Program-made: the position numbers and the translations under genes
Notes under the pieces: model-generated
Databases searched by the model: none
Seen by the model: the letters and a program-made list of their open reading frames with translations, nothing else
What the model was told of the DNA's origin: nothing
Shown: piece after piece, positions 51,301 to 63,699 of the stretch
Position numbering within the stretch: position 1 is the first letter of the stretch
How the letters are laid out: each line of letters begins with the position of its first letter
NCBI GenBank assembly: GCA_029204225.1
Contig: CM055110.1
Span: forward strand, 35,415,936 to 35,479,935
Length of the DNA stretch: 64,000 nt
Source of the DNA: Diphasiastrum complanatum
Taxonomy: Eukaryota > Streptophyta > Lycopodiopsida > Lycopodiales > Lycopodiaceae
Direction of reading: 5' to 3'

Positions 51301-51467
51301 ACCTCCTCTCTCTTTCCTCCCGCTTTCTCTTAGGTCAGCGCTAGCCGAAGCCTATTTAGCATTTAGTGTTCTTTGCTTCTTTCTTTCAATCTTTCTTTCT
51401 GCACTTTTGTTGCAGCGAGAGGTAGCCAGGCTTCCGAAGCTGCTTCGCATCTGATTGATCGGAAGCT
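51300..51467 (+). promoter_or_regulatory. 5' leader region of the potassium transporter gene
   Basis: Pyrimidine-rich DNA (CCTCTCTCTTTCCTCCCG) followed by TTTGTTGCAG at 51405-51414, which could be the acceptor of a 5'-UTR intron, then an uninterrupted leader to the ATG at 51468. The transcription start was not determined. Confidence 0.4.
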
Positions 51468-54400
51468 ATGTCGGGGAGCGTAAGCGGATCAGAGGAGCTG
51501 CAAGCGGTTGCTAATGGATTGGATCAGCCTCCTGAGGAAAAGTTTCGCACCTCAATTTCGAGCTCTAGACGCATGCGAAGGTTCGACTCCATGGAGCTGG
51601 AGTCAACAAAGGTAACAGGAATGGAGCAGCAAGAATATCCCAAGGTGGGCTCTAATTTCGTGCAAGTTCAGATTAGCTCATTCGTAGTTGCGTCTTATCT
51701 GAAATGCACCTAATCCATGCTGTTTGGTTGAAATGCTTGTTTTTTTCCGAGTTCACTTGCAGTTATCATTAGAAGGATGTTACTGATCATAACATGCTGT
51801 ATTCAAGTTGCGCTTTTCCTAAATTGAAATTCTGGCGATAAACTATTGTCATCCAGTTCTATCTACATAGTCAATAGATTGATGGGCTGTCTGACTCTAT
51901 CATCGGCATGGTAATTAGGCTTCATGACTCATGCTTGGAATATGGCGCTTATCATCTGAAACATTGAATTAGTTTACAGTATGTTTTTGTTGGCTTTTCC
52001 TGTAAGAAATTTGCACAACAAAGCAAGAAAGCGAAACGTCTGCAGACACGGACAGATCGAGACCAGCAGACAAAACAAACTTAAGATCAGCTTTAAAGTG
52101 AGAATGAACCCACGTTACATGACTATCACCTTCCACATGTATGGCTAGCTATAGTAGGTGGCACAAACGCATTGGTTAATCTGGTTTCAACAAACTTTAA
52201 TTCTAGTAGTCCCACTTCAGAGAACCATACACCATTTGCAAGTCTTAAATTACTAGCAGTGAAGATGGACTGTTTCTCTCGGGCCAGTGGTTTAGTGAAA
52301 CCGTATGACCGTCTTTTGTCCTACATTAGATTCTTTTGGATCTGTATCAGGATGACTTTCATTCCAAAGACAGTATTGTAATTTTTCCAAATGTTCAAAT
52401 CTTTCATGGTGAATTGAGCACTTACACCTTGACTAACTACGAAAAATGGGTACTCACTGTTGTGAGGTCATATACAGATGGAAAATTAGCATCAATTTGT
52501 GAATTTACGGACCCTAAGATCTTCTAATTCTTGGCTCGTGAAAAAGTTTTTACTTAGAAAGTTTCTGTGTACCAAGCGCATGGGGTCTGCTTTAGCTCTC
52601 ATATGGACTTCTGCATTTTGCACTACGTCCTTCTTCTTCATCCGAACTTCACCCGCCCACGGCTGAAACTGTCTACATTTCTTTTTTAATGTTGACCTCC
52701 ATTTGGTCATGAACTTCTGGACTTTGAATTGCATCACAAGTCAAACTTATATTCCGACAGGAAGCGAGTTCTGCCAAAATTGAGAATACTTTTATAAGCT
52801 TTTGTGTGACCATCATCTGTGTGTGGAGACACGCACACACATGACACACATAGGTCTACTCAATTGCATCTGACCAAATAATTATATGACAACTCTAGTG
52901 ATTCATCCCTATTTTTCGTGATGACTTGTTAGTTTGCTATCTCATCTAATTGGCACTGTTGCTCTGAACATTATTGCTGAGGGAAATCCTTGATATCAAT
53001 AACAAAATCGTGTTACTTCGCATCTCTGCAGCTTTTGTCAATGAGAATGACATTGAGGTTAGCCTTCCAAACTATCGGAGTGGTGTATGGAGATGTGGGC
53101 ACTTCACCATTATACGTCTACAGCAGCACTTTTCCGAATGGCATCAACCAGAATCATGTCAAAACTGATGTGTTGGGAGCGTTGTCTCTGATAATATACA
53201 CCCTGACACTTATACCTTTGTTGAAATACGTCTTTATTGTGCTTAAGGCGAATGATCGGGGTGAAGGTGAGAAAAATAGAATAGCTATACAATACATTAG
53301 GTTGTAAGAAGGTTTTATCTGATAATGCTTTAATAAAATAGGACCGTGATCGTGTGGGGACAATTACATATAATTTCAGCCAGGAGATCATACGGTGTTT
53401 GAACTGCATATGTTGTCGGAACTAGCTATAATTGCTAGATTTGAGTTATGCCGTATGATCATGAATTGCAAAATCTACAGCTTCACAAGCATATATTACT
53501 ACATGTTCGAAGGCCTGGAAACATGATCTTTTTTAATGTTGCATTAGACGGCAGCATGACTGATGATTCACATAATTACGCACCCTTTACATCTCAGCTG
53601 AGCTTATGTTTCTCATTTGCTTCAAAGATTGTTTCGAAAGACTTTTACAAACATTAAGGCTCACTGCTCCAATACGTCTTCAAAGGAATTTCTCATGTGA
53701 TTAAGTGTTATTTTGCTCCAGCACTGAAAATTTCTACTGCAGCTAGTGATTATGGTTAGCATATACATGTGAATGACAGGTGGAACTTGTGCGCTATATT
53801 CTTTGATCTCTCGACATGCTAAAATCAGCTTGATTCCAAACCAAAACCCCGAAGATCGCCATCTATCGGGATACAAACTGGCCTTACCCAGTGCAGTGAA
53901 ATACTCGTCGCAAGTGAAACAAATACTTGAAAGAAGTAAAATCGCCCAAAAAACTGTTGCTCGTTGTGACTCTTATCGGAACTTGCATGGTCATCGGCGA
54001 TGGTGTACTTACTCCAGCAATTTCAGGTATTTTGTTTGAAAAGTTAGCTGAGGAGATCCAGATTGAAAAAAAATGCTGTAACGTAATAAATTACTGACGT
54101 TACTCCCCCGGATTTGAGATTGAAAATCAGTCCTGAACTAGAGCTAGACTAATCTTTTGGCTGTCATTCTGGGTATATAACTGACATCTGTCAACAAACT
54201 AAACCTTCTGGCATTGTATCACAGTTTTGTCAGCGGTGCAAGGTATCCAAGTTCAAGCAACTGGCCTGAGCCAAAGTATGCATCCTATCTTTGACACGAG
54301 TTATCTTTCAATGCAATCAGTAGTGTCGAGTTTTGCCCTCGACTCTGACTTGAGAGAGGAGCTATTTTAACAGGAAGGCTTAAGCAAATGGAAAAACTAT

Positions 54401-57400
54401 CAACTCAGAGATGGACGCTGAGCTGCATTCTAGCCTTTAGGATGTTGTGGGTGTTAAATGTTCTCAATTTTTTGTGATCGTGACACGTTTGGATCTGATC
54501 TGTACTGGCAGATGTGGTGGTGGTTGTTTCCGTTATTATTCTGGTGATACTATTTTCATTGCAGCACTATGGGACAGATAAGGTTGGATTCATGTTTGCT
54601 CCATGCGTGCTTATTTGGTTTATTTTCATCGGGGTGATTGGGATTTACAACATCTTTAAGTACGAAGCTAGTGTATTTCGCGCATTTAATCCCAAGTACA
54701 TGTACGACTACTTCAAAGCAAACAAGAAGGATGCATGGACTTCTCTTGGAGGAGTGGTGCTTTGCATAACAGGTTAGCAAGGAGCAAAATTCCTTTCATT
54801 TCTATTCATTGCAATTGGCGGATAGCGATTTTCATGTACGTCATTCAGTGTATATTTTTTCCCAAGGTTTTGCGCGATAGTTTGTGCTTGACTGAGTTAG
54901 AGTGCAAAGTGTATCGACAACAGAGTCGTCGCTGCTTTCTACTGCCTCATAGTCTCTCAATCTACAAAATTATTCATCCAGTATTTCAACTGAGTATAAA
55001 GCATAGTACTCTGATTTTCCTTCCAATATGCAACGCATTTTCATATTTGATCTTCTTACGTGTACAACTTGCAAGTAAAAAAATGAGAACAATTTAGACC
55101 GAATGAAAAACATATCAAATTAACCTACTTCCAAAACAACTACGAGAGTTCTTAAACGCTATAAATAATAGAGCTTGTTTGACAGATTTTATTCTGCAAG
55201 CAAGATCAATTCTATCTCACAAACTCGTTGAGAAATTTGTAGATTGAAGAATGTTTTAATTAGTGACTTTCTAGCTTAATGTATTTTCCAATGTAGAATT
55301 GAAGACTGGCGACTTAAGTATATTTAGCCCATTGTTCAAGTACTCAGACCACTTTCTAGTGACTCGCTAGCTGGTATTTTCGAATGTAGAATTTAAGAGT
55401 GGCGATTTCCAATATATTTAGCCCATTGTTCCAGTACTCAGACCACTTTCTTAGGTAGTTGCATAGATCAGTAAAACATATTAGCTAGATCAATTGATGA
55501 TGACTTGAACCAGTTGATTAGTCACTATAAAATCAGTTCTTAATGTAGGAGTGATTCTTAGTCGAAGTTTCTTCTATGTAGAGCGAAATGAGTTTGCCTT
55601 TCTCGTTTTCTCCTCACTTGAGCTTTGATACACGAGCTTGTAATATTCTTTCTGCTCCTTTTAGTCGTCATCCATAATTCTGCCTTGTTTTCTTTTCAGT
55701 ACGCTTGTGTTGAGCCTTGAAGTAGAGTGTGAGTACTGAGCAGATGAGCCCATTTAGCAAGAGTATTTTTACCCTTTCGTGTCATCAGATAAAGAGAACC
55801 TTTTATTCCACTGCACGTTTAACATATGCGGACTTTATAAGTTTTTCTCTAAACCATTACAGGTACAGAAGCAATGTTTGCTGATTTGGGCCATTTTTCG
55901 GTCAGAAGCATTCAAGTAAGCTTGTCAAATATCTGTTCTGTTCAAACTTCTGCTTGGAACATATAGATATACTCTCCTCTTGTTCAAGGCCCGATATATT
56001 TTAAAAGCAAGTAGCCTTTACACTAACAAGCCTTACTTGTATATACTACTTGCAGATTTGCATTCACTTCACTTGTGTATCCATCTCTTTTGGCGCATAC
56101 ATTGGTCAGGCTGCATATCTGCTGAAGAACCCTGAGCACGTTGATCAAACGTTCTACAAGTCCATTCCAGGCAGGAAATTCGACAAACCTCAGTTTCTAT
56201 CTATTTCTGGAAAAAATGATAAACCAGAATCATGGAAAGCACAAACAATGAGGTTTGATCTAGCTTGAGTTTTGAGCTTGTACGTGTTATTGCAGGTGCA
56301 TTATATTGGCCTCAGTTTGTCGTAGCTGTTGTTGCCGCCATCATTGCAAGTCAAGCCATGATTTCAGCCACCTTCTCCATAATCAAACAATCCATGTCGC
56401 TGGGATGTTTTCCACCAGTAAAGATTGTTCACACATCAAAGATACACGAAGGGCAAAATATACATACCCGAAATGAACTGGCTTCTTATGGTGCTCTGCG
56501 TTGTTATAACGGCTGCATTCCGGAATACAACTCAGATCGGAAATGCATATGGTAGGCATCCTTATATTCCTTATGCATATGCTTTTCCATTATGGCAGAT
56601 CTTACATCAAAACTACGATGGAGCTTTATAGCTACGGTAGGTAGAAAGCTCATATATGTTCTGTCATGCTGCAGGCATCTGTGTGGTGGCAGTCATGGTG
56701 GTCACAACATCATTGTTGACAATCATCATGCTAATGATTTGGCATTCAAAGGTCTTCATAGCGCTGATTTTTCTAATCGGCTTTGGTTCTGTGGAGCTAT
56801 TCTACCTCACATCCGTCCTCGAGAAATTCAATCAAGGAGGATGGCTGCCTTTGCTCTTTTCAGCAATTTTTCTAGCAATCATGCTCATTTGGCACTATGG
56901 AAGTCTCAATAAATACAAGTATGAAGTTGAGAACAAGGTGCCCATGGACAGGGTGCTAGAGCTTGGATCCAACCTCGGTGTTCGTCGAGTTCCAGGAATC
57001 GGATTGGTATACAACGAGCTTGCACAAGGAATCCCTGCCATCTTTACTCACTTGATCACCAGCCTTCCAGCCATGCATTCCGTGATTGTGTTTGTCTGCG
57101 TAAAGCATCTGCCAGTGGCCAGTGTTCTGAGCGAGGAGCGGTTCGTATTCCGCCGTGTGGGAACAAATGATTATCACATCTACCGGTGTGTTGCAAGGTA
57201 TGGCTACAAAGATACTGCTGAAAAGAACGACGTCTTTGAGGATTTGCTGCTGAACTGGCTGGCTCAATTCATCAGAGAAGATAGACTCGCAATGGAAATA
57301 AATGCTCAGCAGCTGCTCAACACTAAGTACTCCAATTCTCAACTTGGTGAAGACACAATTGTGTCGATGTATCCATCCAGAGTTCTACCATTAGATCATA

Positions 57401-57705
57401 GCCGGGATCCAAGTGCAACTACAGATGAATATGGCACCATCATTGATGGTCAGCAAATAGCTCCAGACGCCTCTGAACGAGATTTGAATGCAGATCTTGC
57501 ATTCTTGGCAGAAGCCAAAGCCGCTGGTGTGATTTACATTGTTGGAAATACAGAAGTGAGAGCTGCTGATGACTCTCCAGTTACCAAGAAGATCCTAGTG
57601 AATTATGGGTTCGATTTTCTGAGGAAAAACTTCCGAGGAAGAATTGTATCTCTTGATATACCCAACAGAAAGTTATTGAAAGTGGGTATGAATTATGCAA
57701 TCTGA
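51468..57705 (+). CDS. KUP/HAK/KT-type potassium transporter, nine exons, three single-base frame breaks
   Basis: Exons: 51468-51644, 53032-53266, 53780-54026, 54226-54275, 54512-54772, 55863-55915, 56056-56170, 56296-56551, 56675-57705. All introns are GT-AG except intron 7, which starts GC. The product, about 807 residues, is a plasma- or endomembrane K+ transporter of about 12 spans. Motifs: [14 protein letters not shown] (residues 75-88), [139 protein letters not shown], then a cytosolic tail with [10 protein letters not shown] and [11 protein letters not shown]. Length and layout are normal. One extra A in 53948-53953, one missing base near 54240 and one extra A in 56455-56458 break the frame. 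The phases of all other junctions agree. Family certain; subgroup not assigned. Confidence 0.93.
51645..53031 (+). other. Intron 1 of the potassium transporter (1387 bp)
   Basis: Donor AAG|GTGGGC, acceptor CTCTGCAG. It contains no recognisable gene. A 62- to 99-residue frame on either strand is accidental. Confidence 0.8.
54773..55862 (+). other. Intron 5 of the potassium transporter (1090 bp)
   Basis: Donor ACAG|GTTAGC, acceptor ACCATTACAG. It contains a tandem duplication at 55261-55450. Confidence 0.8.
55261..55450. repeat. Tandem duplication in intron 5, unit about 95 bp
   Basis: Units 55261-55356 and 55357-55450 both start TAGTGACT and end CAGACCACTTTC. They are diverged by roughly 15-20 percent. 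Confidence 0.85.
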
Positions 57706-58990
57706 AACACTCACCCTACCCAGCCCTTTGATCCATGTACAGCAACCTGATGAGATAGAGAAGAAAGTCATATCTGCTGATTCATTGTGCTCGTATATGC
57801 AAACAGAGGTGTAGATCTAGAAGTGGCAAAATTTTCTCCTTTCTTCACGTTTTCTCTTGAAATGATATTGGAAAGTCTATTTGTTGACACTACCTCTCGC
57901 CAGCAAAACATGATAAAGCACTAGGTTTAGTTTCAAATTTATCAAGGTAATCTGAAATATCACAATAAACTGAGCTCAAGATACATTGAAGTGGTTGAAA
58001 AATGAATAAACAATCATTGCAATCTAGAAAAATAAAGACCCAAAAACCCATTTTAATACTCAAAGTCGTCTAAGAGCGACATCTTTAGCTTTTTAGTGAA
58101 TTATCACAATAGTGTACTACCATCTTGGCAAAGCTACAAACTATAGGTTTGATTTTATCTAGTATCTTGCCACTTCCATTGAAACTTTCTAGATTGGTCC
58201 TTAGATTTCTCTCAAAAAAGTTTACAACCAGTTTTACACCTCTTATAAAGGCATCTGTTCTTCCAAAATTTGCTCCTTAGACCATTGGAAAAGTTTCAAG
58301 GGTTTAATGTTATTTTTGCCCCAAATCATGTCCGGGACCCAACGTTGTGTTGAACCATAGGAATGTCTTGATTGCTTAGCAAATTGCAATATATTTGGAT
58401 AGCGGAGTTGGATAGGCTTGAGTTTGATTTTGCCCAAGAGCTCGATGAGTTTTTGCATGAACTGGGCTCAGTTCCATTGTGCAGTGTAGTGGGCAATCAT
58501 AATTCTCAAGCAATTTAGTGTTTAGAAAGAAAAAAAATCTTTCTTATAAAGTATAATTATGGACCTAACCAACCTAGCCCTATGACTATGTCTTACCTAG
58601 TCTCCACTATATTATACATCACTTTATGATGTGTCATTTGGTGAAAGTGGACACTATTTTTTATTGGATGTGAAATGGTTCAAGGTAGTTGTAGAGGGCC
58701 AAATGCAATCGTAAAATCAGATCCAAGTGGATTTTTTTGTGATTGATTCATCAAAAACATTGAGCATGGAGTCCTTTGACACATTGATGTTGCCTCGTCA
58801 CTGTGAGCAGGTGCACATGCTATGTTGTCATGTTTTTCGTTTTATTGCAAGTGATTTCAATATTGTTCCTACCCAACTTATCCTCTTATGTCTTGGATGC
58901 ATGCACATTTCTTTGGCTGGCCCCATTTGTGTTTCCCAAGGTGACCACAAATGTACACTCTTCCAAGCAAAATCCTGAAAAACATCAAAA
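57706..58990. other. 3' flank of the potassium transporter and unassigned DNA
   Basis: The 3' UTR and polyadenylation site presumably lie in the first few hundred bases. A 71-residue minus-strand frame at 58243-58458, with RWVPDMIWGKNNIKPLK, looks protein-like (many Trp, Lys and hydrophobic residues) but I cannot assign it. Confidence 0.45.
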
Positions 58991-59359
58991 ACTGGCTAAC
59001 ATCGACAACAATCCATAAAACCTTCGAGAACATCGACAAAGATGGAACTTAACGTCATGCAAGTGAAAGCACTGAAAAAACAGCTGCTTGAAAGGTTGTT
59101 CTAGAGCCAAAAAATTGCCAGGAACAGGAAAATTCCAGAGACCGCGGATTCGCCCTTGATTTTTGATAGCACAAATCAATAAGCTTGTCAATTTATGTAC
59201 GAAATACGAATTCGAGTTACATAAATAATCATGAACATGATATGTTATCTTATAAAGAGAAAAATCAAACTCAAAGCAATATAGAAATTCTTCAAGGGCC
59301 TCCTTGGAACTCAATTGGGGATACTCCGTCAGTACTTGCTCCCAAGATGAGCAGTTTAG

Positions 59360-59870
59360 TCAGATCATCATTTGTTCCTGCATCCTCATATACGTCTTGT
59401 GCCTGAAACAAAAATATGGACTTAAGCAAACATGATTGCAAGGATAAACAAATCGAAACAAGCAGGAAGCAACAATGAAAATCGAGAGATCGATACTGCT
59501 TATCGATTTGAAGGATCAATGAAAGACATCTATACTAGAAATTGATACCGGAGATCGATACCGCATATCGATCTGTGGTATCAACTTCCATTCAAATACA
59601 AGAGATTGATACCGGAGATCGATACCGGGTATCGACTTGCAATTTCATAAATGCGCTTATTGACATACACTTACTGCTCAAACTCATTCGCCATCTCTTC
59701 AAGGGACAAATCTAGCGATTTCACAAGCGAAAGAATGGGGATTATAATCTTCTCATCCTTAATTCCTTTCATTGTGTGCCAAACATCAGTTTTCCGATCC
59801 TCTTCCGCAGAGCAATGGAGGGCCTGCCTTTGGCCCTTTATCTCACGATTCTCCACAATCCAAAAATCTC
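59360..59870 (-). CDS. 3' end of a small spliced minus-strand gene, unknown
   Basis: The minus-strand frame around 59870-59675 reads RKTDVWHTMKGIKDEK and LDLSLEEMANEFE. It has a strong donor (GCA|GTAAGTG) at 59674 and an acceptor TTTTTGTTTCAG ending at 59403. Joining in phase gives a short Met/Gln-rich end and a TGA at 59360-59362. The intron is 272 bp. Earlier exons further right on the minus strand were not resolved. It might be the C-terminus of a Myb/trihelix-like transposon-associated protein, but that is a guess. Confidence 0.33.
59482..59640. repeat. Cluster of GATCGATACC/TATCGAT motifs
   Basis: A 22-bp stretch beginning ATTGATACCGGAGATCG occurs at 59541-59562 and 59605-59626, with further TATCGAT copies between and around. 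It lies inside the intron of the minus-strand gene end. Similar motifs occur at 24680-24870 and 26000-26160. Confidence 0.75.
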
Positions 59871-60339
59871 ATCTTGCAGATCCAGATTGTGCCCATTTTG
59901 AACGCAAGCTAAAATAACTACTCATATTTTCTCAAGGCATCGGAGGTCTTCATCTCATAAAAAACCTAATCCAGTTTCTCTACGCACTGAATTCGCAGCT
60001 CAAGAACTCACCAAGTCATGAGTTTTCAGAAAATCAATATACTTGTTATAAAAAAATTTGATCCTCTAGTCAAATGACAGATCTAAGCGATAGTCATTGT
60101 CGTTGTTATTCCTCCTCGATCAATCCAACATAATTTCTGCATTCTATTGCCTTGAAGTAGTGGCGAGTCTGGTATTCACATACCAGTTGTTGACGTCTTG
60201 AATGTTGACACTGAGATGTGGCACATACATCCTATACATAGATAGGCGGATGGATTTCGATTGGCTTGTTTTTTCTCCCATCTTGAGGATTCTGGTTCCT
60301 CTCCTTCTTGCCTTCTGCCTTCTTGTTCTTGATTCTGAT

Positions 60340-60960
60340 TAACAATCCATGGCAGCATGACCCTTATCCTTCTTGTGATAGTGTACACACTTGATCTTTG
60401 GATTCAGCCAACATTTATCCACAGTGCTGGCCATCTCGTCTGCATTTGACGCAGGTCTTCTTCTCACCCGCATTGCTGCTTGTTCTTGCTCCCTGCCTTT
60501 TTGATCTTCCTTCTTGATCACCCTCTCTCTACTGGTTTTGATCTCCCCTTCAGGTTGACTCCCTCTTGGGCTAAGGCTTTTTCTTCGGCTGTTCTCTGTT
60601 GCCCGTAGAGAGCCATGATCAGATTCGTTCTTTTTGTCATAGTGCTCTCGAGGCCTCCACCTCTTCTTTGATGTCAATGATAGCCTTTTCGAAGGTCATT
60701 TCAGGATCTTTGGCCAGGTAAGTTCCGGATAGTCTGGAACGATCTCGGTAGTGAGCATAGCAAGGAACGTGAGCTGCTTTTTCTTGTGAGACTGTGTGCT
60801 TTATTCTCGCATTGTGTAGTGACAGGAACAGATTCTTCATCTTTTTGATGAAGCTCGTGAGATCCTCGCCATCCCATCTTAGATAGGTAAGCTACTCTTC
60901 CATATGCATATCCTGTATTTAGAAAATCCCGCCTTGTACACATTGCCCTTGCCCTTGTAA
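60340..60960 (-). pseudogene. Copia gag fragment (minus strand)
   Basis: With frame changes, the minus strand reads LLCSLPRSFQTIRN, AKDPEMTFEKAIIDIKEE (typical of the end of UBN2-type gag), then a very basic linker, and KCWLNPKIKCVHYHKKDKGHAAMDC, a duplicated or disrupted zinc knuckle (compare CxxCxxxGHxxxxC). It is a different lineage from Elements B and C. Confidence 0.68.
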
Positions 60961-60984
60961 AAACCCAATGTAAAAAGGTGTTTC

Positions 60985-61340
60985 CTAACTCCCTCACAAA
61001 GTCATCTCATCCTCTTGAACTCATACACTCGGATGTGTATATTGCTAGCACCAAATCTAATGGAGTTTATCCATGTTTTTAACCTTCATTGATGACTACT
61101 CAAGATATTGTTGGGTGTTCTTACTTTCCTCAAAGTCTCAAGTATTTGATACTTTTTTAAAGTTCAAGTTGTTTGTGGAAAAGCATCATAATCATAGCAT
61201 CAAGATTCTTAGAAGTGACAATGGTGGAGAATTCATCTCCAATAAGTTCAAGGCCTTTTGTAAGGAGGAAGGGATCAAAAAAGAGACTTCTTTTCCTTAC
61301 ACTCCTCAACAAAATGGAGTTGCTGAAAGAAGGAATAAAC
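60985..61340 (+). pseudogene. Copia integrase core fragment (plus strand)
   Basis: The frame reads HPLELIHSDVYIAST (first Asp), [40 protein letters not shown] (second Asp) and [12 protein letters not shown] (Glu), so the DDE triad is present. The sequence then leaves copia and runs into Ser-rich repeats. A frame slip lies near 61068. Confidence 0.88.
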
Positions 61341-61510
61341 AGACCAGTGGAAGTCTGAGCTGCTCCAGCGATAGCTCCATAGCTGCCTTCTGCTCCATCG
61401 ATCCTGCTCCACCAGCGATCCTTGGATCTACTTCCACGCTCTACTACTACACTGCTAAACGGACCAACGGAAGTCTAAGCTGCTCCAACGATGGCTCCAT
61501 AGCTCATTTA
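61340..61510 (+). repeat. Imperfect direct repeats fused to copia integrase
   Basis: A segment of about 48 bp beginning GGAAGTCTGAGCTGCTCCA (61349) recurs at about 61466 with a few changes. Both copies encode GSLSCS(S/N)D(S/G)SIA in the frame that continues from the integrase. Confidence 0.8.
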
Positions 61511-61536
61511 TCTCAACTACGTTCATCGAGAGCCGT

Positions 61537-61974
61537 TTGCGAGAGCAAAAGGCTCTTAATGTCCGAGTCAGAGGTATTACGAACTCCCATGATGTTGTTG
61601 GTGAAGCTAAAAAGTTTCTTGAAGAGAGTCTTCAACACCACCACAAAGATATGGATACTGCATGGCGGCCTAAGAAAGATCCAGGTACTCTTGTCATACG
61701 TTTTGCATCTACAACTGGTCATCATGAAGTGCTAAGGAAGAGATCTACACTGCGGGGTACCACGATATACATGGATGAAGACATTACTTACATTCAAGTT
61801 CAAGAACGGAAAAAAGCAAAACATGAGGCTATAACGAATGGAAAGCGGTTGATCTACAGGGACAGCATCATTCGTTTTGTAATATTAAACATGTTGCTAT
61901 TAATGAAATATCTGATATTGTTCAGAGTTAGTGAGAGAGTTAGAGCACTGAAGAGATGCCAGTTGAATCTGTAA
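61537..61974 (+). pseudogene. LINE ORF1-like fragment
   Basis: A 145-residue frame with [52 protein letters not shown] and a basic tail resembles the C-terminal part of L1-type ORF1 proteins (RNA-binding domain: VRF.S...R..VL...R.L.G..I.I.EDLT...Q..RK). No endonuclease or RT follows within the window. Confidence 0.62.
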
Positions 61975-62019
61975 ATGGTCTTCATACCATATAATCCTGG
62001 ACATTATCCTCTTCTTATT

Positions 62020-62130
62020 TGCTAATTTCGCGAAACTGTTGTGAACATTTCGCAAAACTGTTGCGAACATAGTTCGTTTCTGTAGAGTGTCGCGACACTG
62101 TGGCGAACATACTTCATTTTTGCAGACTTG
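62020..62130 (+). repeat. Short repeats of TTCGCAAAACTGTTGCGAACAT type
   Basis: Three imperfect units in a row (about 62027, 62049 and 62090), each with a partly palindromic TTCGCGAA or TGTCGCGACA core. They lie upstream of a gag-like knuckle, like the leader arrays at 31080 and 39060. Confidence 0.75.
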
Positions 62131-62149
62131 TTCTAAATGTTAATTTCGT

Positions 62150-62570
62150 GGAAGTCCTTGAAGATGGCCAAGTCTTCAATGACTTCAGGTAATTGAACTT
62201 AACATCTGAACTTGAAATTATGACAAGATTGGTTACCCTTTGCTGGAAATCAGCCGGAAGCCCGTTGTAGACGTTCTTCAAATAAATTGGTTGTCTTAGT
62301 TTGTGATTTCAGCAGGTATCAGATGAGCAAACTTTGAACCCAAAATAGGTTTCAATTGACCCTAGATCAAAGATCAATACACGTGCAGGTAGAATCATGA
62401 AATAGAAATCATTCGTTCACCAAGGAAACAACTGTGGGCTTAATTTCCAACACAGTTTACGCCAATCAAGTTCAAGGACCAACAGGTAGACCCCCTATCA
62501 AATGTTATGGGTGCAAAGGCAATCATCGTATTGTTGAGACATGAGCCAATTCCACATATTCAAGCATCAA
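62150..62570 (+). pseudogene. Gypsy gag remnant with zinc knuckle
   Basis: In the plus strand, GPTGRPPIKCYGCKGNHRIVET and then a stop (62470-62545) matches the gypsy gag knuckle CYGC-G-GHRIA-C. Preceding sequence is mostly unreadable. Confidence 0.55.
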
Positions 62571-63690
62571 AGTATATTTGCCATCAATTAAATTTGGCTT
62601 ATGCGATTCACCAAAAGAAAAGTGTCGCAAGCAGCTTAAATTATAACATTACATAGTATACATGGTCATGATCACCTACCTATGTTCACAAATAAGAACT
62701 AAGGACAACATACTAGGGTTTAGATGTGGTGACTTGTGAATTTTGTTCCAAGCTATAAGAGTTGATATGAAATGAATAAATGCAAAATCTAGCGCATGGC
62801 GGTGGGCCTACCTACAATCAAGTCATTGACTATAAAAATTGAGTTGATCTACAATGGCAACTTTCAAATTTGGTCCTCGATCTTTTTGAAAAAATAATTA
62901 CACTCCAACATGTTGTTGACAACATGCAACAAGATGTCCAATTATTCGTGCATCGGAATGGGTGAGCATAAATGTACGAATTAAGACCTTTGATGGATGC
63001 AGTTAGCAATAGAGTTGTTTTCAACACACTTCTGTGTGCATGCAAAGTGTGTCAAACTCATGCTCACTTGTTGGGGAATAACCAGAGATAAACATATCAA
63101 ATTTTGTTTTTATCAATTTGATGTGCAAAAAAATTATTTCTAAATTGACCAAAACAATGGCCTATGCACCAAATAGCGCAACAAATATGACTCATTTGTG
63201 CTACTAATTTGTGATTAGCATTTATGCATTGAAATTATAATTTGTTTTTGTTTTATGATTTTTACATAAACACGCATGTACAAAATTATTGTGACTTGTG
63301 ATTATAGATTATGTATCTATCCATTTTTCTTGATTTAGATAAAACATTTCAACACTTTAAGAAAATTTGAATGCCCATATCTACTTAGAGCTTTAAATTG
63401 AAGAAAAAGAAAAAAAAGTTTTCATCATATAGGATTTTTTCAAAGTAGATAGTTGTAAGAAAAAATTGTGGTTCTTTATTATAAATCTCCAAATTTGTTG
63501 ATTCAAACAATACATTTAAGCACTTGACATAAGAAATTTATATGCCCATATGTACTTTACTGAAGCTCCAAATTGAATTTTCTTTTTATAGCATGCTACT
63601 ATGGTCATGTAGGATTTCTTAGAGAAGACCATCTCAAAAAGAAATAGTGAAAGACATGGTATTAGGCATTCAACTTTGAAAATATCGAAG
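62571..63690. other. Unassigned AT-rich DNA
   Basis: No genes, RNA genes or repeats recognised. A poly-T run lies at 63690-63699 before the SINE. Confidence 0.5.
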
Positions 63691-63699
63691 TTTTTTTTT

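Noticed and set aside
53110-53409. Minus-strand open frames inside the transporter
   Set aside because: They are antisense shadows of exon 2 and intron 2.
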